Positions 9,053 through 17,334 are shown, numbered from the stretch's first letter. The stretch is 64,000 bases of DNA from Hypericibacter terrae (GCF_008728855.1 NZ_CP042906.1:5547001-5611000), one strand, 5' to 3'. Notes: generated by a model from the letters alone, not told the origin. Program-made: numbers and translations.

Positions 9053-10432
9053 ATGACCACCGCGATCCTCGCCGCCCTGCTCCTTCTCACCGTCATCGGC
9101 TTCACGCTCGGCAAGAACCGCTCGATCGCGCTCGCCGGCGGCAACTGGAAGAAGCTGCATTCGCTGCCGAGCTATTACGGCGCCTATGTCGCGCTCTGGT
9201 GCGGCCTGCCCGCGCTGATCCTGTTCGGGCTCTGGATCGCGCTCGAGCCGCGCATCCTCGAAACCATCATCGTGCGCGATCTGCCCGTCGCCATGATCGA
9301 GAGCGGCCAGGCGCAGCTGGGGCTGATCTTCAACGACATCCGCAACATCGCGGTCTATGGCGTCGGCGACCGCACCATCGATCCGGCCGTGGTCGCCGCG
9401 GTCGATCATTATAAGAGCCTGAAGACGATCAGCTTCGCGGCTCTGGCCGTCGCGGTCCTGGCGCTGGCGACCCTGGGCCTCGGCTGGTCGCAGCGCCGCG
9501 TGGTGCCCGACATGCGCGCGCGCAACCGGGTCGAGCGCATCGTCATGGTGCTGCTGATCGCCTGCTCCACCCTTTCGGTCCTGACCACGGTCGGGATCGT
9601 CATGTCGCTCTTCTTCGAATCGCTGCGCTTCTTCCACGCGGTGCCGTTCTGGGATTTCCTATTCGGCCTGCAATGGAGCCCGCAGACGGCGATGCGCGCC
9701 GACCAGGTCGGCAGCTCGGGCGCCTTCGGCGCGGTGCCGCTCTTCGCCGGCACGCTGCTGATCACGATCATCGCCATGGCGGTCGCCGTGCCGGTCGGCC
9801 TGCTGGTCGCCGTTTATATGTCGGACTATGCCAGCCGCCGCGGCCGCGCCTTCATCAAGCCGGTGCTCGAGATCCTGGCGGGCATCCCGACCGTGGTCTA
9901 CGGCTTCTTCGCCGCCCTCACCATGGCGCCCTTCATCCGCGAAGTCGGCGAGGCCGTGGGCCTGTCGGTCGCGTCGGAAAGCGCGCTCGCGGCCGGCCTC
10001 GTCATGGGCATCATGATCGTGCCCTTCGTCTCCTCGCTCTCCGACGACGTGATGAACGCGGTGCCGCAGTCCCTGCGCGACGGTTCGGCGGCGCTGGGCG
10101 CCACCAAGAACGAGACCATCCGCCAGGTCGTGATCCCGGCGGCGCTGCCCGGCATCGCCGGCGGCGTGCTGCTGGCCGTGTCGCGCGCCATCGGCGAGAC
10201 CATGATCGTCGTCATGGCGGCCGGCCTCTCCGCGAACCTGACCGCCAATCCGCTCCAGGCGGTCACCACCGTGACCGTGCAGATCGCGACCCTCCTGGTC
10301 GGCGATCAGGAATTCGACAGCCCCAAGACGCTCGCGGCCTTCGCGCTGGGCCTGGTGCTGTTCTTCGTCACGCTCTCCCTCAACCTCGTGGCGCTCCATG
10401 TCGTCCGCAAATACCGGGAAAGATATGACTGA
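9053..10432 (+). CDS. pstC: Phosphate ABC transporter permease PstC (long form)
   Basis: 459 aa, inner-membrane permease of the phosphate importer. The C-terminal 280 residues are the standard PstC permease (GAVPLFAGTLLITIIAM, EAA loop SLRDGSAALGATKNETIRQVVIPAALPGI, AVSRAIGETMIV). The first ~180 residues are an extra region with about four membrane segments and an extracytoplasmic stretch (DLPVAMIESGQAQLGLIFND), which makes the protein about 150 residues longer than the E. coli form; this long form occurs in alphaproteobacteria. The pstA start codon overlaps its stop codon. Confidence 0.94.
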   Translation: MTTAILAALLLLTVIGFTLGKNRSIALAGGNWKKLHSLPSYYGAYVALWCGLPALILFGLWIALEPRILETIIVRDLPVAMIESGQAQLGLIFNDIRNIAVYGVGDRTIDPAVVAAVDHYKSLKTISFAALAVAVLALATLGLGWSQRRVVPDMRARNRVERIVMVLLIACSTLSVLTTVGIVMSLFFESLRFFHAVPFWDFLFGLQWSPQTAMRADQVGSSGAFGAVPLFAGTLLITIIAMAVAVPVGLLVAVYMSDYASRRGRAFIKPVLEILAGIPTVVYGFFAALTMAPFIREVGEAVGLSVASESALAAGLVMGIMIVPFVSSLSDDVMNAVPQSLRDGSAALGATKNETIRQVVIPAALPGIAGGVLLAVSRAIGETMIVVMAAGLSANLTANPLQAVTTVTVQIATLLVGDQEFDSPKTLAAFALGLVLFFVTLSLNLVALHVVRKYRERYD

Positions 10433-11729
10433 GATCACGGCCCCCGCCATGCCCGTCCGGCGTCCCGATCTCTCGCAAGCGCGGCTCAAGCGCCGCTACG
10501 CGGCCGAGCGTCGCTTCCGCATCTACGGCATCGTCGCCGTGCTGGTCGCCGTCGGCATGCTGGGGGCGCTGCTCGTCACCATCGTCGGCAAGGGCTACAG
10601 CGCCTTCTACCGCACCGACATCCGTCTCGCGGTGACGCTCGACCCCGCCGTGATCGACCCGGCGGGAACCAAGGATCCCGACGCGATCATGCAGGCCGAT
10701 TACACCAAACTCTTGCGCGATGGCCTGCGCCAGCTCTTCCCCGACGTCACCAGCCGCGAAGACAAGCGCGACCTGAATTCGTTGATCAGCTCCGGCGCCG
10801 ATACCCAGATCCGCAAGATGGTCCAGGCCGATCCTTCCCTGATCGGCCAGACGGTCACGGTCTCGGTCCCGATCGGCCCCGATTTCGACATGCTGGCCAA
10901 GGGCTTCATCTCGCGCGACCTGCCGGAGAGCGCGCGCCGCGTCTCCGACAAGCAGATCGGCTGGTATGACCAGCTGCGCCAGCAGGACCGGGTCGAGCAT
11001 GGCTTCAACTGGAGCTTCTTCACCGCGGGCGACAGCCGCGAGCCCGAGCTCGCCGGCGTGGCCGGATCGGTGGTCGGCACCCTGCTCACCATGCTGGTGA
11101 CCCTGTCGCTGGCCTTCCCGCTGGCGGTCGCGACCGCTGTCTATCTCGAGGAGTTCGCGCCGAAGAACCGGTGGACCGACCTGATCGAGGTCAACATCAA
11201 CAATCTGGCAGCGGTGCCCTCGATCGTGTTCGGCCTGCTCGGCCTGGCCGTCTATATCGGCTTCTTCGGCCTGCCCCGCTCCGCCCCGCTGGTCGGCGGC
11301 ATGGTGCTGTCGCTGATGACGCTGCCGATCATCATCATCGCCACCCGCGCCGCGCTCAAGGCCGTGCCGCCCTCGATCCGCGAGGGCGCGTACGGGATCG
11401 GCGCCTCGCCCCTGCAGGTGGTGACGCATCATGTGGTGCCGCTGGCGATGCCCGGCATCCTGACCGGCACCATCATCGGCATGGCCCATGCGCTGGGCGA
11501 GACGGCGCCCCTCCTCATGATCGGCATGGTCGCCTTCATCGTCGGCGTGCCCCACGGCGTCACCGACGCCGCCACGGTGCTGCCGGTGCAGATCTATCTC
11601 TGGGCCGACAGCCCGGAGCGCGGCTTCGTCGAGAAGACGAGCGCGGCGATCATGGTGCTGCTGGTCTTCCTGGTGCTGATGAACGGCGTCGCCGTCTATC
11701 TGCGCCGCCGCTTCGAACGTCGCTGGTAG
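10425..11729 (+). CDS. pstA: Phosphate ABC transporter permease PstA (long form)
   Basis: 434 aa, second permease subunit. A first membrane segment (about 33-55, [19 protein letters not shown]) is followed by an extracytoplasmic insertion of about 165 residues and then the core permease ([23 protein letters not shown] loop [39 protein letters not shown]). E. coli PstA has about 296 residues, so the insertion explains the extra length. ATG 10425 overlaps the pstC stop and follows GGGAAAG; an in-frame start at 10398 lies inside pstC and is less likely. Confidence 0.94.
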   Translation: MTEITAPAMPVRRPDLSQARLKRRYAAERRFRIYGIVAVLVAVGMLGALLVTIVGKGYSAFYRTDIRLAVTLDPAVIDPAGTKDPDAIMQADYTKLLRDGLRQLFPDVTSREDKRDLNSLISSGADTQIRKMVQADPSLIGQTVTVSVPIGPDFDMLAKGFISRDLPESARRVSDKQIGWYDQLRQQDRVEHGFNWSFFTAGDSREPELAGVAGSVVGTLLTMLVTLSLAFPLAVATAVYLEEFAPKNRWTDLIEVNINNLAAVPSIVFGLLGLAVYIGFFGLPRSAPLVGGMVLSLMTLPIIIIATRAALKAVPPSIREGAYGIGASPLQVVTHHVVPLAMPGILTGTIIGMAHALGETAPLLMIGMVAFIVGVPHGVTDAATVLPVQIYLWADSPERGFVEKTSAAIMVLLVFLVLMNGVAVYLRRRFERRW

Positions 11730-11743
11730 GAAAGGATACGCTC

Positions 11744-12571
11744 ATGTCGATGGTGACGCTCGCAACCGCGCCGGCCGCAGGCGCCGCGACGGCCATGCCC
11801 CTCAAGGGCAACACGCCGGTCAAGATCTCGGCCCGCGACGCCAATGTCTATTACGGCGACAAGCATGCGCTGAAGCATGTCGAGCTCGACATCCGCCGCA
11901 ACGAAGTGACGGCGCTGATCGGCCCCTCGGGCTGCGGCAAGTCGACCTTCCTGCGCTGCCTCAACCGCATGAACGACGTGATCGAGAATTGCCGGGTGAC
12001 CGGCACGATCACGCTCGACGGCGAGGACATTTATGCCCGCGAGCTCGACGTCGTGGTGCTGCGCGCGCGGGTGGGCATGGTGTTCCAGAAGCCCAACCCC
12101 TTCCCCAAGACGATCTTCGACAACGTGGCCTATGGCCCGCGCATCCACGGCATGGCGACCAACCGGCGCGAGCTGGAGGAGGTGGTGCAGACCAGCCTCG
12201 AGCGCGCCGGCCTGTGGAAAGAGGTCAAGGACCGCCTCAAGGACGCCGGCACCGGGCTCTCCGGCGGCCAGCAGCAGCGCCTCTGCATCGCGCGGGCGAT
12301 TGCCGTCAGCCCCGAGGTGATCCTGATGGACGAGCCCTGCTCGGCGCTCGATCCGATCGCGACCGCCCGCATCGAGGAGCTGATCGACGAACTGCGCCAG
12401 AACTACACCATCGTGATCGTCACCCACTCCATGCAGCAGGCCGCGCGCGTCAGCCAGCGCACGGCGTTCTTCCATCTGGGAGAGCTCGTGGAAACCGGCG
12501 ACACGCCTCAGATCTTCACCAGCCCGAAGGATCAACGGACCCAGGGCTACATCACCGGCCGCTTCGGCTGA
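11744..12571 (+). CDS. pstB: Phosphate ABC transporter ATP-binding protein
   Basis: 275 aa. ATPase that drives PstCA. Walker [11 protein letters not shown]-loop region [18 protein letters not shown], signature [16 protein letters not shown], Walker [14 protein letters not shown] and the switch His in [13 protein letters not shown] are all present. The N-terminal 25 residues before VKISARD are an Ala-rich leader. The start is supported by AGGAAAGGA ending 8 bases upstream. The family pattern FNPFPKS-like loop that distinguishes PstB from other ATPases is present. Confidence 0.96.
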   Translation: MSMVTLATAPAAGAATAMPLKGNTPVKISARDANVYYGDKHALKHVELDIRRNEVTALIGPSGCGKSTFLRCLNRMNDVIENCRVTGTITLDGEDIYARELDVVVLRARVGMVFQKPNPFPKTIFDNVAYGPRIHGMATNRRELEEVVQTSLERAGLWKEVKDRLKDAGTGLSGGQQQRLCIARAIAVSPEVILMDEPCSALDPIATARIEELIDELRQNYTIVIVTHSMQQAARVSQRTAFFHLGELVETGDTPQIFTSPKDQRTQGYITGRFG

Positions 12572-12618
12572 TCTGAAGCGGCATCGAGACGGAACGACCC
12601 AAGGGAGCAGGACGCGAC

Positions 12619-13347
12619 ATGACCGCGGAACATATCGTCAAGTCCTTCGACGACGAGCTCAAGCTGCTGAACCGGACGATCGCCCAGATGGGCGGGCTGT
12701 CCGAGGTCCAGCTGCAGACGGCGACCGACGCGCTGATGCGCCGGGATGCCGAGCTCGCCGGCAAGGTGATCCAGGCCGACAAGCGCATCGACGAATTGGA
12801 ACATCAGATCGGCGAGATGGCCGTGCGGATGCTGGCCCTGCGCCAGCCCATGGCCTCCGACCTGCGCGAGGTCGTCGCGGCGCTCAAGATCTCGGCCGAT
12901 CTGGAACGGATCGGCGACTACGCCACCAACATCGCCAAGCGCGCCATCGCCATCTCGCAGGCCCAGCCGGTGAGCACCTTGCAGGCGATTCCGCGCATGG
13001 GTCAGCTGGTGCAGAGCATCATCAAAGACGTGCTCGACGCCTATGTCGACAAGAACGCGGAACGGGCGGTCGCCGCCTGGAGCCGCGATGAAGAAGTCGA
13101 TTCCCTCTACAACAGCCTGTTTCGCGAGCTGTTGACCTACATGATGGAGGATCCGCGCAACATCGGCTCCTGCATCCACCTGATGTTCATCGCGAAGAAC
13201 ATCGAACGCATCGGTGACCATGCAACAAATATCGCGGAGACCGTCTATTTCCTCGTCCACGGTCGCGGGATCGAAATCGCCAGACCCAAAGGGGATGTCA
13301 CAAGCTATGCAATCGCACCCACGCCCGGCGGACGCGCCGGCGCCTAG
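12619..13347 (+). CDS. phoU: Phosphate signalling complex protein PhoU
   Basis: 242 aa. Links the Pst transporter to PhoR and represses the Pho regulon when phosphate is plentiful. Two PhoU three-helix repeats, each with the metal-binding pattern: ADLERIGDYATNIAKRA in the first and AKNIERIGDHATNIAE in the second. Start preceded by AAGGGAG. Its 3' end overlaps the most likely phoB start region, so the two are probably translationally coupled. Confidence 0.95.
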   Translation: MTAEHIVKSFDDELKLLNRTIAQMGGLSEVQLQTATDALMRRDAELAGKVIQADKRIDELEHQIGEMAVRMLALRQPMASDLREVVAALKISADLERIGDYATNIAKRAIAISQAQPVSTLQAIPRMGQLVQSIIKDVLDAYVDKNAERAVAAWSRDEEVDSLYNSLFRELLTYMMEDPRNIGSCIHLMFIAKNIERIGDHATNIAETVYFLVHGRGIEIARPKGDVTSYAIAPTPGGRAGA

Positions 13348-14062
13348 GCCGCAATCGATGCAGAAGCAGCAGGCCAAGCCGCTCGTCCTCGTGGTCGAGG
13401 ACGAAGCGGCCCTCGTGACGTTGCTGCGCTACAATCTCGAGCGCGAAGGCTTCGAGGTGATCGAGGCCCGCGACGGCGAGGAGGCGCTTCTCCTCGCCAA
13501 GGAACGCCGGCCGGATCTGGTCCTGCTGGACTGGATGCTGCCGCTGGTCTCGGGCATCGAGGTCTGCCGCCAGCTCCGCCGCCTGCCCGAGACCCGGGCC
13601 GTGCCGGTGGTGATGCTGACGGCGCGCGGCGAGGAGGCCGACAAGGTTCGCGGCCTCGACAGCGGCGCCGACGATTATGTCACCAAGCCCTTCAGCCCCG
13701 GCGAGCTGATCGCGCGGCTGCGGGCGTTGCTCCGCCGCTCGCGGCCGGCGCTCGACGGCGACAATCTGCAGTATGAGGACCTGATGATGGACCTCATCGC
13801 GCACCGGGTGCGTCGCAACGGGCGCGACATCCATCTCGGGCCGACCGAGTTCCGCCTGCTGCGCCATCTGATGGAGCATCAGGGCCGCGTCTTCACGCGC
13901 GAGCAGCTGCTCGATGTGGTGTGGGGTCCCGACGTCTATGTCGAGCCGCGCACGGTCGACGTCCATATCCGGCGGCTGCGCAAAGCGATCAATGACGGGG
14001 CGGATTTCGACCTGATCCGCACCGTGCGCTCGGCCGGCTACTCGCTCGACCGCGAACAATAG
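13307..14062 (+). CDS. phoB: Phosphate regulon response regulator PhoB
   Basis: 251 aa with the start used here. Receiver domain with phospho-acceptor Asp75 (DLVLLDWMLPLVSG), conserved Thr in VVMLTARG and Lys in DDYVTKPFSPGEL; then an OmpR/PhoB winged-helix domain (LGPTEFRLLRHLMEH, VEPRTVDVHIRRLRKAI, IRTVRSAGYSL). It should bind the 11-bp repeats upstream of pstS. Start is ambiguous: ATG 13307 follows AAAGGGG at 13288-13294 and overlaps phoU by 41 bases; ATG 13358, just after the phoU stop, would give 234 aa, closer to the usual PhoB length of about 230. Either way the domains are intact. Confidence 0.93.
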   Translation: MQSHPRPADAPAPRPQSMQKQQAKPLVLVVEDEAALVTLLRYNLEREGFEVIEARDGEEALLLAKERRPDLVLLDWMLPLVSGIEVCRQLRRLPETRAVPVVMLTARGEEADKVRGLDSGADDYVTKPFSPGELIARLRALLRRSRPALDGDNLQYEDLMMDLIAHRVRRNGRDIHLGPTEFRLLRHLMEHQGRVFTREQLLDVVWGPDVYVEPRTVDVHIRRLRKAINDGADFDLIRTVRSAGYSLDREQ

Positions 14063-14071
14063 GTCCAGCGG

Positions 14072-14104
14072 CCATCGGAAGCGGGCGAAGCCCGCTTCCG
14101 ATGG
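14072..14104 (+). terminator. Perfect 15-bp hairpin after phoB
   Basis: Arms 14072-14086 (CCATCGGAAGCGGGC) and 14090-14104 are exact reverse complements with a GAA loop. It starts 10 bases after the phoB stop. No T-run follows, so termination efficiency is uncertain, but position and stability suit the end of the pst-pho transcript. Confidence 0.7.
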
Positions 14105-14335
14105 CGCGCGGCCTGCCCTCTCCGATATCCCGCCTTCTCGTCACGCGGACGCGATCCATGGGGATTGGCGTCGCGGGTTGGTCGGCACGACATCTGTCAG
14201 CGCGCCTGACCGGTTGTAGCGGCTTTTTTAACCCTATCTCGGTTATCGCTGGGCGGAAGGATTGGCGCTCCGGTGACGGCGGAACAGCGGGGGCCGATCC
14301 ACCCCGTCATCCGCGGAGTCGCTCGGAGACACCCC

Positions 14336-14827
14336 ATGCTCATTCCGGCACGCAAGCTGGCGATAGCGGTCATTGCCTGCGCCTCGGGCTTGTTCCTGAT
14401 CGCACCCGCCGCCTCGGCGGACGAAGTCGGTGCTTTGTTCGAGGCCGCCGGCCTCGCGAGTACGACGCCGCTCACGGATCAATCCATGAGTCAGTTGCGG
14501 GGCGGCGGTTTCGAGACGGCTCTGTCCGGCTTGCTCTTCGGGCTCCTGGAGCAATCCGATGGCGCATCGGTGGCGGGCGCGACACCCAGCGGTGCACACG
14601 GCGTTCTGGAAAGCTTCTTTCCGGCATTTCTCGACGAGCTGCCCGCCATCAACCTGGTCGCGGCGGAACTCAATGATCAACCGACCGTGATGCGGATCGG
14701 AACCGTGCCGCAGTCGCTCGGTTGCGGCAACGGCCTGTCATGTCCTGTCGGAATGAGCGTTTCTCTTTACGCCGATAACAACGCGTCGGCAGGGAGCCTG
14801 TTGCTGAATCTCAACGTCACCCATTGA
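14336..14827 (+). CDS. Secreted protein, first of two tandem paralogues, function unknown
   Basis: 163 aa. Sec signal peptide (MLIPARKLAIAVIACASGLF then LIAPAASA/DE). About 20 residues into the mature protein comes LTDQSMSQLRGGGF (46-59), then a hydrophobic helix-prone stretch, a variable middle, and the C-terminal motif VPQSLGCGNGLSC with Cys130 and Cys136, ending in a short beta-like tail. The same architecture and motif positions recur in the neighbouring gene at 14991-15470. ATG 14336 has GGAG 6 bases upstream; an in-frame upstream start (14273) would bury the signal peptide. I do not recognise the family. Likely extracellular or surface located. Confidence 0.75.
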   Translation: MLIPARKLAIAVIACASGLFLIAPAASADEVGALFEAAGLASTTPLTDQSMSQLRGGGFETALSGLLFGLLEQSDGASVAGATPSGAHGVLESFFPAFLDELPAINLVAAELNDQPTVMRIGTVPQSLGCGNGLSCPVGMSVSLYADNNASAGSLLLNLNVTH

Positions 14828-14906
14828 GAGGTCGACGGAAGGTCAGTCCTGCTTCCGGTTGAACATGACGAAGATTTGAGGATCGATCTAACTTTTGATG
14901 GCGCTT

Positions 14907-14920
14907 GCGTTCTAGAACGC
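14907..14920. repeat. 14-bp perfect palindrome between the secreted paralogues
   Basis: GCGTTCTAGAACGC is fully self-complementary and sits 71 bases upstream of the second paralogue's start, in a position suitable for an operator. No regulator can be assigned from the sequence. Confidence 0.4.
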
Positions 14921-14990
14921 CGCCGGACCGGGTGTTAGGTTTCCGCATCACCCGAACCCCTCAGGCCCAGTGTCGCAACGGAGGCCTTCC

Positions 14991-15470
14991 ATGCTGGTTT
15001 CAGCAGGCAAGCTGGCGTTTCTCGGCATTGCCGGTGTTCTGACCCTCTCGTCCGTCCCCTGCTTTGCCGATGACGCCGCCCTCGGCGCCGACCGCATCGG
15101 TCTTGTCGATGCGGTCGCGTTGAGCGATCGCGACATGGGCGAGATGCGCGGCACCGGATTTCTCGGCGCCCTGACGCAAGGGATGCTGGGCACATTGACG
15201 CCCGCGGCGAGGACGGCGCTCGCCAATGGCAGCCAGAGCACGCTCAACGCGTTGACCGGTTTCATCCCGACGCTGCTGAGCGTGCTGCCGCCGGGCAACA
15301 CCGTCTCGGCGCAGATCGGCACGGGGCCGGCCGTGACCCAGAATGGAACCGGGCCGCAGTCGCTCGGCTGCGGCAGCGGCATCACCTGCGGTCCCGGAAC
15401 CTCGGTCTCGCTCTCGAGCAGCAGCAACCCTGCGTCGGCCAGCGCCAGCCTGAGCTTCACGCTGCATTGA
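14991..15470 (+). CDS. Secreted protein, second of two tandem paralogues, function unknown
   Basis: 159 aa. Signal peptide (MLVSAGKLAFLGIAGVLTLS then SVPCFA/DD). The motif LSDRDMGEMRGTGF (44-57) aligns with LTDQSMSQLRGGGF of the upstream gene, and the C-terminal GPQSLGCGSGITCGPGTSV (Cys127, Cys133) aligns with its VPQSLGCGNGLSCPVGMSV. The middle differs and the tail is Ser/Ala-rich (SSSSNPASASASLSF). GGAGG lies 8 bases before ATG 14991. Two cysteines in a CxxxxxC spacing suggest a disulfide in the oxidising periplasm or outside. Function unknown; tandem duplication is clear from the shared layout. Confidence 0.78.
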   Translation: MLVSAGKLAFLGIAGVLTLSSVPCFADDAALGADRIGLVDAVALSDRDMGEMRGTGFLGALTQGMLGTLTPAARTALANGSQSTLNALTGFIPTLLSVLPPGNTVSAQIGTGPAVTQNGTGPQSLGCGSGITCGPGTSVSLSSSSNPASASASLSFTLH

Positions 15471-15477
15471 GACCGAC

Positions 15478-15525
15478 GAGAATCCGCCCGAGGCCTCTCG
15501 ACGCGAGAGACCTCGGTGGATTCTC
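15478..15525. terminator. Bidirectional hairpin between convergent genes
   Basis: A long interrupted stem: GAGAATCC (15478-15485), CCGAGG and CTCTCG pair with CGAGAG, CCTCGG and GGATTCTC (15518-15525) around an ACG loop. It fills the 59-base gap between the secreted paralogue and the padR-like gene, so it probably ends transcription from both sides. Confidence 0.65.
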
Positions 15526-15529
15526 AGGC

Positions 15530-16270
15530 TCACCTGCCGCGGATGTCCGAGGCCGCGCGGCGCAGGATTGCCGCGATACGGGCCTGCTCTTCCGGCGACG
15601 CATCCTCGAGCTCGTTCAGCGCGCGCTTGATGTCGCGCCTCGCCTCGAGGATCTCGGGCAGCACGCCGCCGCGCCGGCGCCGGCCCAAAGGCCAGGCATC
15701 GCGATCCTCGCGACGATCGGTATCGCCGCGCTCGCCGGCCGCGCCACCCTCTGCCATCAGGCGCTGCGCCTCGGCGAACCTGGCGCCGACCTCGGCCAGC
15801 TCGGCCAGGATCGTGTCCGCGGTCGCGCGGTTCTCCGTGAGGAAGGCCTGGCCCGCCTCGTTGATGCGGTAGAGCTTCTTGTTGGCCTCGGCCTCGACCG
15901 TCGCGAACCCGATCTCCTCGAGATAGGTCAGCGCCGGATAGATCATGCCGGGGCTGGGCGCGTAGAAGCCGTGGCTGCGTTCCTCGAGCTCCTTGATCAG
16001 CTCATAGCCATGGCGCGGCTGCTCGGCCAGGAGCGCCAGCAGGATCAGCTGCAGATCGCTCGAGCCCAGGCGCCTGCCGAGGCGGAAGCCCCGCCCGCCA
16101 TGATGGCCCGAGCCGCCATGGCCACCGCGCCCCCGTCCGCCGAACAGTCCACGGAACTCGCCGTCCCGTCCGCCCCGTCCCGCACAGTCACGGTCGCGGT
16201 CGCGGTCGCGGTCGCGGCCATGGCGATGCCAGCCGCGTCTATCGTCATGGTCTTCAATGTGAATTCTCAT
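15530..16270 (-). CDS. PadR family transcriptional regulator with low-complexity His/Gly/Arg/Asp-rich N-terminus
   Basis: 246 aa. Residues about 70-150 are the PadR winged helix (LILLALLAEQPRHGYELIKE, PSPGMIYPALTYLEEIGF, KKLYRINEAGQAFL), followed by a C-terminal helical dimerisation region. The first ~68 residues are unusual: repeated Arg-Asp units ([10 protein letters not shown]) and runs of His, Gly and Arg, encoded partly by a hexanucleotide repeat. Such tails could bind metal or nucleic acid, but this is a guess. A perfect palindrome lies 27 bases upstream of the start, so autorepression is likely. The effector is unknown. A shorter start is possible if the tail is not translated, but no better ribosome site is evident. 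Confidence 0.85.
   Translation of the reverse strand: MRIHIEDHDDRRGWHRHGRDRDRDRDRDCAGRGGRDGEFRGLFGGRGRGGHGGSGHHGGRGFRLGRRLGSSDLQLILLALLAEQPRHGYELIKELEERSHGFYAPSPGMIYPALTYLEEIGFATVEAEANKKLYRINEAGQAFLTENRATADTILAELAEVGARFAEAQRLMAEGGAAGERGDTDRREDRDAWPLGRRRRGGVLPEILEARRDIKRALNELEDASPEEQARIAAILRRAASDIRGR
16191..16214. repeat. Hexanucleotide tandem repeat (CGGTCG)x4 inside the padR-like gene
   Basis: Four exact copies of CGGTCG, read on the minus strand as alternating Arg-Asp codons. The unit is in frame (6 bases), so copy-number slippage would lengthen or shorten the Arg-Asp run without a frameshift. Confidence 0.8.
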
Positions 16271-16297
16271 AGTCTAGGGTTCTTTTTTCATCATTAG

Positions 16298-16315
16298 ACA
16301 TATCGTAAGATATGT
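16298..16315. promoter_or_regulatory. Palindromic operator, probable PadR autoregulation site
   Basis: ACATATCGTAAGATATGT: 7-bp arms ACATATC and GATATGT around GTAA. It is just upstream of the padR-like start codon (16270) in an AT-rich patch within otherwise GC-rich DNA. PadR proteins typically bind AT-rich dyads near their own promoter; assignment to this PadR is inference. Confidence 0.65.
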
Positions 16316-16355
16316 TTTTCGATGAAAATGTCAAGGCCGCTGGAATCGGCGCGAC

Positions 16356-16874
16356 TCAGTTCGGGGAGAGGGCTTGCCGATAGGCGGCGGCCACGTCGGG
16401 CCCGAAGCAGGCGAAGATCACGCGCTCCGGCGCGCCTGGGCGCGCCAGCTCCTCGCGCACCGTGGCGACCGCGATGCGGGTCGCGGGTGCGAGCGGATAG
16501 CCATAGATCCCGGTCGAGATCGCCGGAAAGGCGATCGAGCGGCACCCCCGGTCGGCGGCGATGCGCATCGCGGCGCGATAAGCGCCTTCGAGCTTGTCGG
16601 GCTCGCCATTGCCTCCGCCCTGCCAGACCGGCCCCACCGCATGGATGACGAAACGCGCCTTGAGCTTGAAGCCCGGCGTCGCCCGAGCGCCGCCGGTGGC
16701 GCAAGGCGCGAGGCGCGCGCAGGCCGCCGCCAGCTCCGGCCCCGCGGCGCGATGAATGGCGCCGCAGACGCCCCCGCCCGGTGCCAGGCGCTCATTGGCG
16801 GCGTTGACGATCGCATCGACCTCGAGCGCGGTGATGTCGCCTTCGAAGAGCTCGATGCGGGGATCAGTCGTCAT
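16356..16874 (-). CDS. Macro domain protein, O-acetyl-ADP-ribose deacetylase-like
   Basis: 172 aa, a stand-alone macro domain. ADP-ribose-binding features are all there: EGDITALEVDAIVNAANERLAPGGGVCGAIHRAAG (NAAN and GGGV motifs), ARFVIHAVGPVW, and AFPAISTGIYGYPLAPATRIA (STGIYGYP loop). This pattern is that of YmdB/MacroD-type hydrolases that remove the acetyl group from O-acetyl-ADP-ribose or mono-ADP-ribose from proteins. Its start overlaps the end of the upstream PIN gene by 11 bases on the same strand, so it is probably co-expressed with the Phd/PIN pair. Confidence 0.9.
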   Translation of the reverse strand: MTTDPRIELFEGDITALEVDAIVNAANERLAPGGGVCGAIHRAAGPELAAACARLAPCATGGARATPGFKLKARFVIHAVGPVWQGGGNGEPDKLEGAYRAAMRIAADRGCRSIAFPAISTGIYGYPLAPATRIAVATVREELARPGAPERVIFACFGPDVAAAYRQALSPN

Positions 16875-17334
16875 CGTTCGGCTCGGCCAGCAGGAAGGCC
16901 AGGGGTGCCGGCAAATCCCGCGCGAAGGGATTCACGATCTCGACCTGGCCCATTCGCGCCTTGCCGTCGAAATCCTCGCTCAGCAGCAGATGGCATTCGT
17001 TCGCTTCGAGGCAGGCGATCTGCGTCGCCTGCGCCAGCTCGGCACGGCCGGCCGTCACCAGGGCCAGCGCCGCATCCAGCGTTGTCGCGGTCGGCGAGAC
17101 CACGGGAAAGATCGAGATCCAGTCGCGCACCAGCTGCGCCGCATCGCTGAGCGCCATCTTCTCCTTGCGCGTGACGGCGGCGAAGAACTCGGTCACCGCC
17201 TGCAGCGAGAGGATGCAATCGCCGTCGAGCGCCTTCGTCACCAGCCGCGCCGCGATCCGATGCTTCTCGCCGGCCGCGCGGTCGATCGCGCAGAAGAGGA
17301 TGCCGGCGTCAAGCGAGAACCGGTCAGCGGCCAT
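16864..17334 (-). CDS. PIN domain protein, VapC-like toxin with one altered catalytic position
   Basis: 156 aa. PIN-fold ribonuclease family. Acidic residues expected for metal binding are found at Asp9 (FSLDAGILF), Glu49 (AVTEFFAAV) and Asp121 (LLLSEDFDG), but the third conserved Asp, normally in a W/Y-D-A-x-I segment 19 residues before the last Asp, appears as Gln102 (ELAQATQIACLEA). The protein may therefore have reduced or no nuclease activity. It overlaps the upstream antitoxin gene by 11 bases and the downstream macro gene by 11 bases, indicating a three-gene operon. Confidence 0.82.
   Translation of the reverse strand: MAADRFSLDAGILFCAIDRAAGEKHRIAARLVTKALDGDCILSLQAVTEFFAAVTRKEKMALSDAAQLVRDWISIFPVVSPTATTLDAALALVTAGRAELAQATQIACLEANECHLLLSEDFDGKARMGQVEIVNPFARDLPAPLAFLLAEPNDDD

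Noticed and set aside
16191-16214. Tandem hexanucleotide repeat as a CRISPR-like or phase-variable promoter
   Set aside because: Units are too short and have no spacers; the repeat is inside a coding region and in frame.
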